Assembly: GCF_012843265.1 (NCBI RefSeq)
Contig: NZ_JABAIT010000009.1
Location: 88,188-152,187, forward strand
Direction of reading: 5' to 3'
Origin: Bacillus sp. DNRA2
GTDB lineage: Bacteria; Bacillota; Bacilli; Bacillales; Cytobacillaceae
DNA: 64,000 nucleotides
Positions 1 through 9,007 of the stretch are shown one piece after another. The notes below the pieces were generated by a model. The model was given only the letters and a program-made list of their open reading frames with translations. It did not search any database and had not been told where the DNA came from. The position numbers and the translations under genes are program-made. The stretch's first letter is position 1; every line of letters starts with the position of its first letter.

Positions 1-855
1 GCGCATGAAATTAAGCAAGGGAAATTGCCTGCTGGGGTTACAGGACAGCAGAAGGATCGCTCTTTTATCAAGTGTTCAACCGCTCAAATTGCCAATGCTG
101 TCGAAAAGGTTGTTCAAAACGCTATTAAGAAAGGCTTTACTGCTAAAGAGATTCAAGTGCTTGCACCGATGTATCGTGGTCCGGCTGGTGTGGATAAATT
201 AAATAGCCTTCTGCAGGAAATTTTCAACCCCAATCCTGATGGAACCCGCAAAGAACTTCAATTCGGTGAAATCAAATACCGGATTGGAGATAAGGTTCTG
301 CAGCTTGTAAATCAACCTGAGAATAATGTTTTTAATGGTGATATCGGAGAGGTTATTTCGATTTTTTATGCAAAAGAAAACGAAGAGAAGCAGGATATGT
401 TGCTTGTTTCGTTTGAAGGAACCGAAGTTACTTACACTCGTAATGACTTGAATCAGCTCACACTTGCTTATTGTTGTTCGGTTCACAAGTCGCAAGGAAG
501 TGAGTTTCCGATTGTGATTTTACCAATCGTCAAAAGTTACTATCGTATGTTGAGACGGAATTTAATTTATACCGCCATTACTCGAAGTAAGCAGTTTTTG
601 ATTTTATGCGGCGAGGAAGAAGCATTACGAATTGGTGTGGAGCGGGCCGATGACCAAGCTCGCAATACCAAATTATCGGAAAAGCTTCAGGAAGCGTTGC
701 AGCTCGTAAAAAAGGAGACGAGTGCTTTGAGCACTGTGGTCAGCGAGCAAGAATCCGAGTTGACGTATGAAGAGCTGTTGATGGCTGCCGATCCAATGGT
801 GGGCATGGAGCAGTTGACACCGTATGATTTTATGGAAGAAATCATTATCGGTTGA
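1..855 (+). CDS. recD2: RecD2-type ATP-dependent DNA helicase, C-terminal part
   Basis: The reading frame is already open at base 1, so only the last 284 residues of a protein of roughly 800 are present. The product is a 5'-3' DNA helicase of superfamily 1 acting in DNA repair and fork processing. Visible are the C-terminal helicase motifs: LPAGVTGQQKDRSF near the window edge, a UvrD-type segment with VHKSQGSEFP (motif V region) at about residues 160-175, and YTAITRSKQFL (motif VI) at about 195. The acidic tail after residue 230 is poorly conserved in the family. In B. subtilis yrrC (recD2) sits next to the same yrzQ/yrrD genes, which supports the call. The N-terminal domains and Walker A are outside the window. 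Confidence 0.9.
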   Translation, partial: AHEIKQGKLPAGVTGQQKDRSFIKCSTAQIANAVEKVVQNAIKKGFTAKEIQVLAPMYRGPAGVDKLNSLLQEIFNPNPDGTRKELQFGEIKYRIGDKVLQLVNQPENNVFNGDIGEVISIFYAKENEEKQDMLLVSFEGTEVTYTRNDLNQLTLAYCCSVHKSQGSEFPIVILPIVKSYYRMLRRNLIYTAITRSKQFLILCGEEEALRIGVERADDQARNTKLSEKLQEALQLVKKETSALSTVVSEQESELTYEELLMAADPMVGMEQLTPYDFMEEIIIG

Positions 856-885
856 TGATTGGGTCATTATATTTGTGATCAGTGC

Positions 886-1018
886 CCTGGTTTCGGGGCA
901 GAAGTAAAAACGAGGGTCCTAAAATATCGATTAGTGCCCTCGTTTCGGGGCAGAAGCAAAAATAGGGTACTAATACAACGTATAAGTACCCTCGTTTCGG
1001 CTTAAAAGCAAAAATAGG
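886..1018. repeat. Tandem repeat array A1 (52-bp unit)
   Basis: Two full units (starting at 886 and 938) and a partial third (from 990) are exactly 52 bp apart. Each begins CCT[G/C]GTTTCGG and carries AAAA(A)-rich sequence ending in AGGGT or CGAGGGT. The G-run of one unit pairs with the CCCT that opens the next, so an inverted repeat spans each unit boundary. The sequence does not continue either flanking gene. No spacers are present, so it is not a CRISPR array. Confidence 0.8.
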
Positions 1019-1060
1019 TCACTTAAAGTATCTCGATGCGCTGCATCAATCCAATCCAAC

Positions 1061-1094
1061 ACAAAAAATCCCCGCAGCAATAGACTGCGGGGAT
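1061..1094 (-). terminator. Rho-independent terminator of the yrrD-yrzQ group
   Basis: A perfect 10-bp stem, ATCCCCGCAG with CTGCGGGGAT, has a 7-nt loop. Read on the minus strand it is followed by a run of six T. It lies just after the stop codon of the yrzQ-like gene and so ends the minus-strand transcript. Confidence 0.85.
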
Positions 1095-1109
1095 GTTACC
1101 ATGCATTAT

Positions 1110-1241
1110 TTAAAACATTCGACTGATACGTTTTCCCACTCGTTTCATTTGTCGGCCAGATACCATGTTATTATTTCGCATCATTTTGTATGCAGCCATT
1201 CCAGCACCAATAGCAAGAGCAGAGGAAACTACTTTGTTCAT
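1110..1241 (-). CDS. yrzQ: YrzQ-like small protein (DUF3918)
   Basis: A 43-residue basic protein starting MNKVVSSALAIGAGMAAY and ending KRISRMF. A short hydrophobic N-terminal segment (about residues 4-18) is followed by a cationic tail. The start ATG is preceded by AGAGGTGATACGG, a good ribosome binding site. It is the third gene of a minus-strand group after yrrD and a zinc-ribbon protein and ends just before a terminator. I recognise it as the conserved Bacillus yrzQ family; its function is unknown to me. Confidence 0.7.
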   Translation of the reverse strand: MNKVVSSALAIGAGMAAYKMMRNNNMVSGRQMKRVGKRISRMF

Positions 1242-1263
1242 CCGTATCACCTCTAAGGTTTAT

Positions 1264-1455
1264 TTAAACGCTGTATCGACGTTCGTCCTCATCAAACAAA
1301 TCATCCAATGAACTCAATGAACCATCTTCCTCGACCTGATGGGTATGGATTAGACCATCTCCTAAGGAAAGTTCGATAAAGCAATTCCAACAATAATACT
1401 GATTAATACCAATCTTCCCTACATCTTTACTATGGCAGTTTGGGCACTGTAACAT
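1264..1455 (-). CDS. Small zinc-ribbon protein
   Basis: A 63-residue protein starting MLQCPNCHSKDVGKIG. The pattern CPNC at residues 4-7 with a second C-x2-C (YYCWNC) about residue 23-26 is a typical zinc ribbon; the C-terminus is acidic (SLDDLFDEDERR). The start is taken at 1455 because GAGGTG lies just upstream; an upstream in-frame extension overlaps yrrD and has no signal. It lies 14 bases after yrrD in the same orientation. B. subtilis has a similar short gene near yrrD (possibly yrzR). The binding partner is unknown. Confidence 0.75.
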   Translation of the reverse strand: MLQCPNCHSKDVGKIGINQYYCWNCFIELSLGDGLIHTHQVEEDGSLSSLDDLFDEDERRYSV

Positions 1456-1469
1456 AAAGGACACCTCAC

Positions 1470-1943
1470 TCAAGAATCTACATTTACGATGATGGTATCC
1501 TTTCCAATCGCAGGTGGTTGAACGGTTTTCACGACACGCTTTCCTTCCTTTAAATCCGAAAAGAATCCATCCGTACATTCATACCCTACGATTGTGCCCA
1601 ATTCTTCCAAAAAGTAAACATCCTCAACTAACCCGAGATTCTCTCCTTCAGCCGTCATTACCACTTTACCGGTAAGTTTATGTTGATGCTCGATGGTAAA
1701 ATCGGGAGGATCAAGTATCGGTTCAATAGCTTGAGGCCGGTTAACCATTACACCATCTGGACCTAAGGAAACAATATTACTAATATCAACTCTGTTCATT
1801 TTATGAAACATTGATTTCTTTTTTAGCAGCAGCCCTTCAACTTTCCCATCACTCGAAATACATAAATCACAAACATCACCGAGTTTTTCACCATTTTTCA
1901 AATCAAAAACTGGAAGACCTTTAACTAACGAGAACGTTCGCAA
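1470..1943 (-). CDS. yrrD: YrrD, PRC-barrel domain protein
   Basis: A 157-residue soluble protein with two PRC-barrel-like halves. The first half reads GLPVFDLKNGEKLGDVCDLC (residues 9-28) and the second ENLGLVEDVYFLEELGTIVG, both typical of the small beta-barrel that binds RNA or protein partners. The start is TTG at 1941-1943, behind a purine-rich stretch. It heads the minus-strand group with the zinc-ribbon and yrzQ-like genes and is divergent from the downstream permease gene. The precise role is not established to my knowledge. Confidence 0.85.
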   Translation of the reverse strand: MRTFSLVKGLPVFDLKNGEKLGDVCDLCISSDGKVEGLLLKKKSMFHKMNRVDISNIVSLGPDGVMVNRPQAIEPILDPPDFTIEHQHKLTGKVVMTAEGENLGLVEDVYFLEELGTIVGYECTDGFFSDLKEGKRVVKTVQPPAIGKDTIIVNVDS

Positions 1944-2142
1944 AAGTTTTCCCCGCCTTTCCGAACATTGTTAGTTTGGTCTTGCCATTGAGATTTCATG
2001 ATGAGAAACGTTTACCATTTATCAAATGCATGAAAAGCATGATGAAAGTGTCCTGAATTTTCAGGTTAACGGTCATTCAGATTACTGACGGGGTGTATAA
2101 AATTCCCTAATCCTCAAGAAACTAAAAAGGAGGAGGGGTAGC

Positions 2143-3231
2143 GTGGACATACAGATAAAATGGTTTTACCGAATTGGCTTCTTATTACTTTTATTCGGGA
2201 TGTTTTTTATATTTCTAAAACTGCAGCAAATTTGGCTGCCGATTCTTCGAATATTGGTCACCGTGTTTACTCCTTTTTTTATTGCAGCATTTATTAGCTA
2301 TTTGTTGCACCCTACAATTGAAAGGCTCCATAGTTCAGGCTTGCATCGAGGTTTGGCAGTTATCATCATCTATTTGCTATTTTTTGGGGGAATTGGCTAC
2401 GGGCTATACAAAGGTATTCCGGCGGTCATTCATCAATTGAAAGACCTATCTGAAAATATCCCGGTATTTGCAGACCAGTACCGAGATATGGTCGATGAAA
2501 TTCAGAAAAAAACGAACCAGTGGCCTGAGGGGGCTCGGGAGAAGTTAGACACAGGCATACTTGCAGTTGAGGAAAAATTGAATCAATTTTTAACGAGAGT
2601 TTTAAATGGCTTTGTCGGACTCATCAATTTAATTGTTGTATTTGCCATTATTCCGTTTATCGCTTTTTATATGCTTAAAGACTATCATCATTTGAAAAAA
2701 GCAGTTTGGTACTTAACACCGCGAAAATGGCGAAAACAGGGGGTGCTGTTTTTGCGGGACGTAGATGCAACACTCGGAAAATATATTCGCGGACAACTAT
2801 TGGTGTGCCTTGTGATTGGTGCCATTTCGGCGCTTTTGTTCTGGGTAACGGATATGCGCTATCCTTTGCTGCTCGGGTTTATTATCGGGGTCACAAATGT
2901 TATTCCGTATTTCGGTCCGATTTTTGGTGCCATTCCGGCTGTTATTATCGGCGCAACACTTTCAGTGAAAATGGTTATAACCTCATTGGTGATTATTTTT
3001 TTACTGCAATTTCTCGAAGGGAATATATTATCACCATTTATTGTTGGCAAAAGTTTGCACATGCATCCGATGTTGATCATGTTCGCATTGTTAGTTGGAG
3101 GCGAAATTGGTGGAATCCTTGGCTTGATCATTGCAGTCCCGGTTTTGTCTATCGCAAAAGTGGCGATCATTCATGGAAAGAACCATATCATGAAATATCG
3201 GGAAAATATCAGCACTTTGCCCAAACATTGA
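2143..3231 (+). CDS. yrrI: AI-2E family transporter (YrrI)
   Basis: A 362-residue integral membrane protein with about seven or eight hydrophobic helices: a pair near residues 10-50, one around 65-85, then four to five between 155 and 345. The large central soluble stretch (residues 90-150) is typical of the AI-2E/PerM family, of which some members export autoinducer-2 and others act as sodium/proton antiporters. The start is GTG at 2143, preceded by an AAGGAGGAGGGG ribosome binding site. The gene is immediately upstream of the alaS T-box leader, as in B. subtilis. Substrate cannot be read from the sequence. Confidence 0.88.
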   Translation: MDIQIKWFYRIGFLLLLFGMFFIFLKLQQIWLPILRILVTVFTPFFIAAFISYLLHPTIERLHSSGLHRGLAVIIIYLLFFGGIGYGLYKGIPAVIHQLKDLSENIPVFADQYRDMVDEIQKKTNQWPEGAREKLDTGILAVEEKLNQFLTRVLNGFVGLINLIVVFAIIPFIAFYMLKDYHHLKKAVWYLTPRKWRKQGVLFLRDVDATLGKYIRGQLLVCLVIGAISALLFWVTDMRYPLLLGFIIGVTNVIPYFGPIFGAIPAVIIGATLSVKMVITSLVIIFLLQFLEGNILSPFIVGKSLHMHPMLIMFALLVGGEIGGILGLIIAVPVLSIAKVAIIHGKNHIMKYRENISTLPKH

Positions 3232-3296
3232 CAAACTATTTCATGATTTTATATAATTCGGCTATATGCATATTTAACATGTTGAAGGAATGAGTA

Positions 3297-3555
3297 TGTT
3301 ATAGACCATCTTAAGGGAAACGGTGAGTATGGGAATACAACCACGATTTTTCCTGCCAGAGAGGAATTTCCTAGGCTGAAAGAAATTCCAGGATGAAGGA
3401 TAACAGAAAGCTAGTCCGGAGTGCAGCTAATAACTGCCGTTTGCCGCGTTAAGGTGTTTTGAGAGGTGGACTTGTACTGGTAGTCCATAATCAGGGTGGT
3501 ACCGCGAGAAGTTCAAGCTCTCGTCCCTGCTTTAGGGATGAGGGCTTTTTGTATT
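3297..3555 (+). promoter_or_regulatory. T-box leader of alaS (tRNA-Ala sensing)
   Basis: The conserved T-box core AGGGTGGTACCGCG is at 3493-3506. It is followed by a terminator (stem from 3515 pairing with 3533-3547, then a T run). The base of stem I can be seen as GGGAAACGG at 3315-3323 pairing with CCGTTTGCC at 3437-3445. An AGTA motif follows the 5' arm and a GCT-A sequence at 3426-3429 lies opposite it. GCT is an alanine codon, so this is the likely specifier. Uncharged tRNA-Ala would stabilise the antiterminator and turn on alaS. Confidence 0.9.
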
Positions 3556-3674
3556 GTTTTTTTAAAAGGCTTTGTTAAAGAAGTATTTTTGTATTTGCAG
3601 TGTTGATTGAAGCGCCTATAACGGAAATCAACTGACTTGTTTAACGCAGTCCTAATATATGAGGAGGGTATTTT

Positions 3675-6311
3675 GTGAAGAAAAATTTAACAGGCTCAGA
3701 TATACGCCGGCTTTATTTAGAATTTTTTAAAGAAAAAGGACATAACGTGGAACCAAGTGCGCCACTTGTGCCGCATGATGACCCATCACTTTTATGGATC
3801 AACAGTGGTGTGGCTACATTAAAGAAATATTTTGATGGCCGTGTCATTCCAGATAATCCGAGAATCACCAATGCGCAAAAATCAATCCGCACAAATGATA
3901 TTGAAAATGTAGGGAAAACAGCAAGACACCATACTTTCTTTGAAATGCTTGGGAATTTCTCAATTGGTGAATATTTTAAGGAAGAAGCAATCGAGTGGGC
4001 TTGGGAGTTTTTGACTAGTGAGAAATGGATCGGTTGGGATCCGGAACGTTTATCCGTTACGATTCACCCTGAAGATACTGAAGCATACGATTACTGGCAT
4101 AAGAAAATAGGGATTCCTGAGGAGAGAATTATCCGTTTAGAGGGGAACTTCTGGGATATCGGTGAAGGTCCAAGTGGTCCTAACACAGAGATTTTCTACG
4201 ACCGTGGTCCTGAATATGGCGATGACCCTAATGATCCAGAATTATACCCTGGTGGTGAAAATGAACGTTATTTAGAAGTTTGGAACCTCGTGTTCTCACA
4301 ATTCAACCATAATCCTGATGGTACATACACTCCACTGCCAAAGAAAAACATTGATACTGGGATGGGACTTGAACGGATGGCATCAGTAGTTCAAGATGTT
4401 CCTACCAACTTTGACACAGATTTATTTATGCCAATTATCAATGCTACAGAAGAAATTTCTGGTGTGAAATACCGAGAAAATAAAGAACTTGATACAGCCT
4501 TTAAAGTAATTGCTGACCATATTCGTACGGTTGCGTTTGCTATTGGTGACGGGGCATTACCATCAAACGAAGGTCGAGGCTATGTATTACGTCGTCTGCT
4601 TCGTCGTGCGGTTCGCTATGCAAAGCACATTAACATTGAGCGTCCGTTTATGTATGAGTTAGTTCCAGTTGTCGGCGAAATCATGCACGATTTTTACCCA
4701 GAGGTAAAAGAAAAAACAGACTTTATTCAAAAAGTAATTAAAAACGAAGAAGAGCGTTTCCATGAAACGTTACACGATGGCTTAGCGATTCTTTCAAGTG
4801 TAATCAAAAAGCAAAAAGACCAAAACAGTGATACGATTCCAGGTGAAGATGTATTCCGTTTATATGATACGTATGGTTTCCCGGTAGAATTAACTGAGGA
4901 ATATGCTGAAGAAGAGGGCATGAAGGTTGACCATAATGGCTTCGAGAAGGAAATGGAGCTTCAACGTGAACGCGCTCGTGCAGCAAGGCAAGATGTAGAT
5001 TCAATGCATGTTCAAGGCGGCGTACTCGGTGATATTAAAGTCGAGAGCAAATTCATCGGCTATGGTCAACTAGAAACAAATGCAACGGTGCTAGTCGTTC
5101 TTAAAGATGGACAAATGGTTTCTGAAGCCAATGCTGGCGATGATATTCAATTCATTTTAGATGAAACTCCATTCTACGCGGAAAGTGGCGGTCAAATCGC
5201 TGATAAAGGTACGCTTGAAGCAGTTGGGGTAAAAGTGGAAGTTAAAGATGTGCAAAAAGCACCAAATGGTCAAAATTTACATCAGGCTGTTGTTGTTGAG
5301 GGAAGCTTAAAAACGAATCAGCAGGTTACGGCTGTTGTCAATCAAAATAATCGTGCGCAAATTATTAAGAACCATACGGCCACTCACCTATTACATCAGG
5401 CTTTAAAGGATGTGCTTGGTGAGCACGTTAATCAAGCTGGATCACTTGTTGAAGCGGAGCGGTTACGGTTTGACTTCTCTCATTTTGGCCAAATTCATCC
5501 GGAAGAGCTTGAGAGAATTGAAACCATCGTGAATGAAAAAATCTGGCGTAGCCTTCAAGTTAACATCGATTTAAAACCGATTGCTGATGCAAAAGCAATG
5601 GGTGCAATGGCGTTATTCGGTGAAAAATATGGTGATATTGTCCGCGTTGTTCAAGTTGGTGATTACAGCCTAGAACTTTGCGGTGGCTGCCACGTGCCAA
5701 ATACGTCAGTCATTGGCTTATTTAAGATAGTGTCTGAATCAGGTATCGGTGCTGGAACTCGCCGTATTGAAGCAGTTACTGGAGAAGCAGCTTATCAATT
5801 ATTAAATGACCAAATAAACATTTTAAAGGATGCAGCTGCGAAGCTGAAAACAAATCCAAAAGATGTAGCAAATCGCGTCGAAGCCCTTCTTGGAGAAATC
5901 AAGCAATTACAACGTGAAAATGAATCTTTAGCGGCAAAATTGGGCAATATTGAAGCTGGAAGCATCATTTCTCAAGTGAAGGAAATTGATGGTGTGAAGG
6001 TCCTATCTGCAAAGGTTCAGGCCACAGATATGAACAACTTACGGAACATGGCTGATGATTTAAAACAAAAAATTGGATCTGGAATTATCCTGCTTGGTAG
6101 TGTAAACGAAGGCAAAGTCAATTTGATTGCCGGTGTTACAAATGACTTAATTGAAAAAGGTTTCCATGCTGGTAAGCTAATTAAAGAAGTCGCTACACGC
6201 TGCGGTGGTGGCGGCGGTGGACGCCCAGATATGGCTCAAGCGGGAGGTAAGGACCCTAGCAAATTGGATGCTGCACTGATCTTTGTTGAAGAATGGGTGA
6301 AATCCGTTTGA
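3675..6311 (+). CDS. alaS: Alanyl-tRNA synthetase
   Basis: An 878-residue class II synthetase that charges tRNA-Ala with alanine. The N-terminal catalytic core (residues 1-250) contains [12 protein letters not shown] and [13 protein letters not shown]. The editing domain shows the metal-binding pairs H567-x3-H571 and C669-x3-H673 (CGGCH). The glycine-rich [15 protein letters not shown] near the C-terminus is the C-Ala domain. Length matches the family. The start is GTG at 3675 after GAGGAGGG. Expression is controlled by the T-box leader upstream, and ireB-ruvX-yrzB follow in the same direction. Confidence 0.98.
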   Translation: MKKNLTGSDIRRLYLEFFKEKGHNVEPSAPLVPHDDPSLLWINSGVATLKKYFDGRVIPDNPRITNAQKSIRTNDIENVGKTARHHTFFEMLGNFSIGEYFKEEAIEWAWEFLTSEKWIGWDPERLSVTIHPEDTEAYDYWHKKIGIPEERIIRLEGNFWDIGEGPSGPNTEIFYDRGPEYGDDPNDPELYPGGENERYLEVWNLVFSQFNHNPDGTYTPLPKKNIDTGMGLERMASVVQDVPTNFDTDLFMPIINATEEISGVKYRENKELDTAFKVIADHIRTVAFAIGDGALPSNEGRGYVLRRLLRRAVRYAKHINIERPFMYELVPVVGEIMHDFYPEVKEKTDFIQKVIKNEEERFHETLHDGLAILSSVIKKQKDQNSDTIPGEDVFRLYDTYGFPVELTEEYAEEEGMKVDHNGFEKEMELQRERARAARQDVDSMHVQGGVLGDIKVESKFIGYGQLETNATVLVVLKDGQMVSEANAGDDIQFILDETPFYAESGGQIADKGTLEAVGVKVEVKDVQKAPNGQNLHQAVVVEGSLKTNQQVTAVVNQNNRAQIIKNHTATHLLHQALKDVLGEHVNQAGSLVEAERLRFDFSHFGQIHPEELERIETIVNEKIWRSLQVNIDLKPIADAKAMGAMALFGEKYGDIVRVVQVGDYSLELCGGCHVPNTSVIGLFKIVSESGIGAGTRRIEAVTGEAAYQLLNDQINILKDAAAKLKTNPKDVANRVEALLGEIKQLQRENESLAAKLGNIEAGSIISQVKEIDGVKVLSAKVQATDMNNLRNMADDLKQKIGSGIILLGSVNEGKVNLIAGVTNDLIEKGFHAGKLIKEVATRCGGGGGGRPDMAQAGGKDPSKLDAALIFVEEWVKSV

Positions 6312-6395
6312 TAACTGAACAAAGTAGTGTAAAATGAAAATAACCATTTCTAAAACGATTATCGTTGCTCCACTGAAAAAAGCGAGGTGCCTAAG

Positions 6396-6662
6396 ATGAG
6401 CTCATTTGATAAAACGATGAGATTTAACTTCCCTGAAGAGCCAATCGAGCATAATGTCACGGAAGTTCTAAATCAGGTTTATGCAGCACTACAAGAAAAA
6501 GGATACAACCCGATTAACCAAATTGTTGGGTATTTATTGTCGGGAGATCCTGCCTATATACCACGTCATCGTGATGCTCGCAATATTATCCGCAAACTAG
6601 AACGTGATGAAATTATTGAAGAATTGGTCAAATCGTATTTAAAACAACAGCACGAGGGGTAG
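6396..6662 (+). CDS. ireB: IreB/YrzL family regulatory phosphoprotein (UPF0297)
   Basis: An 88-residue protein starting [13 protein letters not shown]. The threonine in DKTMRF is the region phosphorylated by the PASTA kinase IreK in Enterococcus. The family is very conserved in length. The ATG at 6396 is chosen over an upstream GTG because GAGGTG lies 6 bases before it. Order alaS-ireB-ruvX-yrzB is a signature of Firmicutes. A role in cell-envelope stress control is inferred from the enterococcal homologue only. Confidence 0.92.
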   Translation: MSSFDKTMRFNFPEEPIEHNVTEVLNQVYAALQEKGYNPINQIVGYLLSGDPAYIPRHRDARNIIRKLERDEIIEELVKSYLKQQHEG

Positions 6663-6665
6663 TAT

Positions 6666-7079
6666 ATGCGGGTAATGGGTTTGGATGTCGGTACTAAAAC
6701 AGTAGGTGTGGCAATTAGTGATGAGTTAGGTTGGACCGCACAAGGACTGACAACTTTAAAAATTAATGAAGATGAAAAAGAGTATGGTTTTGAGGAAATT
6801 GGGAAATTGATCAATGAACACGAAGTTGAGAAAATTGTTGTTGGACTGCCTAAGAACATGAACGGAACAATTGGACCGCGTGGTGAGGCCTGTCAATTTT
6901 ATGCCAGTGAATTAGAACGTTTGTATGGTATGCCGACCATCCTCTGGGATGAAAGGCTTACGACAATGGCAGCTGAGCGTGTTCTCTTAGAAGCTGACGT
7001 CAGTCGAAAAAAACGGAAAAAAGTCATTGATAAAATGGCCGCTATACTAATTTTACAAGGCTATTTAGATAGCAAATAA
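6666..7079 (+). CDS. ruvX: RuvX/YqgF family nuclease
   Basis: A 137-residue RNase H-fold protein starting [19 protein letters not shown], in which D7 belongs to the metal-binding acidic set. [16 protein letters not shown] and [15 protein letters not shown] are the other family motifs. It was named a putative Holliday junction resolvase but in E. coli YqgF acts in 16S rRNA 5'-end maturation. It begins three bases after ireB, with GAGGGG as ribosome binding site overlapping the ireB end, so the two are co-translated. Confidence 0.95.
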   Translation: MRVMGLDVGTKTVGVAISDELGWTAQGLTTLKINEDEKEYGFEEIGKLINEHEVEKIVVGLPKNMNGTIGPRGEACQFYASELERLYGMPTILWDERLTTMAAERVLLEADVSRKKRKKVIDKMAAILILQGYLDSK

Positions 7080-7095
7080 TAAAGAGGTGCTAATA

Positions 7096-7383
7096 ATGGA
7101 TCACGGAGAAAACAACATTACAGTAGTAGACGAAAACGGCAACGAGCAACTATGTGAAGTATTATTTACTTTTGATTCGGAAGAGTTCGGTAAGTCTTAC
7201 GTATTATATTATCCAGTTGGTGCAGAACATGATGATGAAGAAGATATCGAAATTCATGCTTCTGCGTTTACTCCAAACGTAAACGGTGAAGATGGCGACC
7301 TAATGCCAATCGAAACTGACGAAGAATGGGATTTAATCGAAGAAATGCTTAATACTTTCTTAGAAGAGCAAGAAGAAGAATAA
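7096..7383 (+). CDS. yrzB: YrzB family protein (DUF1292, UPF0473)
   Basis: A 95-residue, strongly acidic protein starting [20 protein letters not shown] and ending in EEQEEE. DUF1292 proteins always follow ireB and ruvX in Bacillales. The ATG at 7096 is preferred to the in-frame GTG at 7087, which is part of the ribosome binding site AAAGAGGTG. A strong terminator follows and closes the alaS-distal operon. Function is unknown. Confidence 0.9.
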   Translation: MDHGENNITVVDENGNEQLCEVLFTFDSEEFGKSYVLYYPVGAEHDDEEDIEIHASAFTPNVNGEDGDLMPIETDEEWDLIEEMLNTFLEEQEEE

Positions 7384-7398
7384 AATCAATAAAAATTG

Positions 7399-7426
7399 CC
7401 CGAGACTAAACTCTCGGGTTTTTTTT
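7399..7426 (+). terminator. Terminator after yrzB
   Basis: The perfect stem CCCGAGA/TCTCGGG, with a six-base loop, is followed by eight T. It ends the alaS-ireB-ruvX-yrzB transcript. Confidence 0.9.
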
Positions 7427-7446
7427 CGTAATCTAATGAAAAGTTT

Positions 7447-7575
7447 GTTGATTGGAGCGGAAGGGGTGAGACTCCTGCGGGAGCAGCGGGACAGGTGAGA
7501 CCCCGCAAACGCTTAAGCGCTGAGGAGGCTCACCGCCCGCCCCGCGGAAAGCGAACCCCTGAAGCGCAAATCAAC
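7447..7575 (+). repeat. GC-rich dispersed repeat, copy 1
   Basis: A 129-bp, strikingly GC-rich block is bounded by GTTGATT and AATCAAC. It contains ACTCCTGCGGGAGCAGCGGG and GGCTCACCGCCCGCCCCGCG. A second copy lies in inverted orientation at 42968-43104. From memory, closely similar sequences are scattered between genes in many Bacillus genomes. It has no open frame of note, and the ends pair so that the whole block can fold. Confidence 0.85.
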
Positions 7576-7605
7576 CTTCTATCTTAGCGTAAATCTTGTT
7601 AGATT

Positions 7606-7635
7606 TTGCTACAAAAAATAAAAATATAGTATAAT
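7606..7635 (+). promoter_or_regulatory. Sigma-A promoter of mltG
   Basis: TTGCTA and a perfect TATAAT are separated by 18 bases, with an A/T-rich spacer. The mltG start is about 54 bases downstream. It directly follows the dispersed repeat. Confidence 0.65.
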
Positions 7636-7688
7636 GGGTCGAGATGCTAAAAAGAGAAAATTGCTTTACGTGAGTGGAGGGAAGGTTT

Positions 7689-8816
7689 TTGTCAGACAGG
7701 AAGCAAGATAAAAATGTTTTTCAACAAAGCTTAATTGAACGCCAAAGCGAAGCAAAAGTCGTCCGTAAAGTCGTACTGATTGCAGCTATTATTATTCTTT
7801 TATTAATTGGTGCAGTATTTGGTGGAGGTTATTTCTACATACACTCAGCTTTAAAACCAGTGGACCCAAGCAATAAAAAGAAAGTTACAGTAGAAATCCC
7901 AATCGGTTCATCTGTTTCGGGAATTGGCGAAATATTAGAAAAAGAGGGCATTATCAAGAACGGAAAAGTATTCAAATACTATGTCAAATTCAAAAATGAA
8001 GCCGATTTCATGGCGGGAAGCTATCAATTAGCACCGTCAATGACTTTACCTGAAATTTTAAGCAAACTTAAAACCGGTAAAGTGATGGAGGAGGTCGCCT
8101 TTAAAATTACCATTCCTGAAGGCAAGCAGTTAAGGCAGATTGCCGAGATTATTGCTGAAAAAACAAATCGAGATTATGATGAAGTATTTAATACCCTTAA
8201 TGACTCTGAGTTTATTAAATCAATGAAGGCGAAATATCCTGATATCTTAACAGATGAAATGTTAAACAATCAGGTGATGTATCCGCTGGAAGGATATTTA
8301 TTCCCGGCTACCTATTCATACTACGAAGAAAACCCATCAATTGAAAAAATCGTTACCGAAATGCTAAATAAAACAAGTGATGTCATTCATGAATATGAAG
8401 GGCAAATGAGTGAGAAGAATATGACACCCCATCAATTGTTAACGATGGCTTCACTCATTGAAGAAGAAGCGACTGAAAAAGCTGACAGAAATTCGATTGC
8501 TAGTGTCTTTTACAATCGATTGAAGATTGATATGCCATTGCAAACGGATCCAACTGTTTTGTACGCAAAGGGCAAACATAAAGAACGAGTGCTATATGAG
8601 GATTTAGAGGTGGATTCTCCATATAACACATATAAAAACACAGGCCTTCCACCTGGGCCGATTGCCTGCCCAGGAACGATTTCGATTGAAGCTGCTTTAA
8701 ATCCAGATGACACAGATTTCCTATATTTCCTAGCTACTGCAGATGGAGATGTAATATTCACCAAAACGTTGGATGAGCATAATCGACAGAAAGCCAAGCA
8801 TATATCTGGGCAATAA
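7689..8816 (+). CDS. mltG: Endolytic transglycosylase MltG
   Basis: A 375-residue membrane-anchored protein that cleaves nascent peptidoglycan strands and helps terminate glycan synthesis. A cytoplasmic basic stretch is followed by one membrane helix at about residues 33-55, then a LysM-like subdomain and the YceG catalytic domain. The catalytic glutamate is in SLIEEEA at residues 255-261 (E258 by alignment with E. coli E218). DPTVLYA and LPPGPIACPG are further family motifs. The TTG at 7689 is chosen because GGAGGGA ends six bases before it; the in-frame GTG at 7674 lies upstream of that site. Confidence 0.93.
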   Translation: MSDRKQDKNVFQQSLIERQSEAKVVRKVVLIAAIIILLLIGAVFGGGYFYIHSALKPVDPSNKKKVTVEIPIGSSVSGIGEILEKEGIIKNGKVFKYYVKFKNEADFMAGSYQLAPSMTLPEILSKLKTGKVMEEVAFKITIPEGKQLRQIAEIIAEKTNRDYDEVFNTLNDSEFIKSMKAKYPDILTDEMLNNQVMYPLEGYLFPATYSYYEENPSIEKIVTEMLNKTSDVIHEYEGQMSEKNMTPHQLLTMASLIEEEATEKADRNSIASVFYNRLKIDMPLQTDPTVLYAKGKHKERVLYEDLEVDSPYNTYKNTGLPPGPIACPGTISIEAALNPDDTDFLYFLATADGDVIFTKTLDEHNRQKAKHISGQ

Positions 8817-8910
8817 CTAAAATTAGCAATCTAAAAATATTTATGTTAAAATTATTCGAGTGTTTTAATACACCATTGTAATAGCGTCTCCCACGGAAAG
8901 GATGTTTTTA

Positions 8911-9000
8911 TTGAAGCAGTGCTCCTGTTTCATGTCTCCAATCTGTGAACGCTATTTTTTCTTGTTTAAAATACTAACAATAGATTTTTTTATGAGGTGA
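8911..9000 (+). CDS. Possible 29-residue leader peptide before trmR
   Basis: A TTG codon preceded by GGAAAGGATG opens a frame reading MKQCSCFMSPICERYFFLF and closing at TGA 8998-9000. That stop lies inside the AGGTGA ribosome binding site of the next gene, so translation could affect trmR initiation. Three cysteines in the first 12 residues are notable. No homologue is recognised and the frame may be chance. Confidence 0.25.
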   Translation: MKQCSCFMSPICERYFFLFKILTIDFFMR

Positions 9001-9007
9001 TGGCGGC

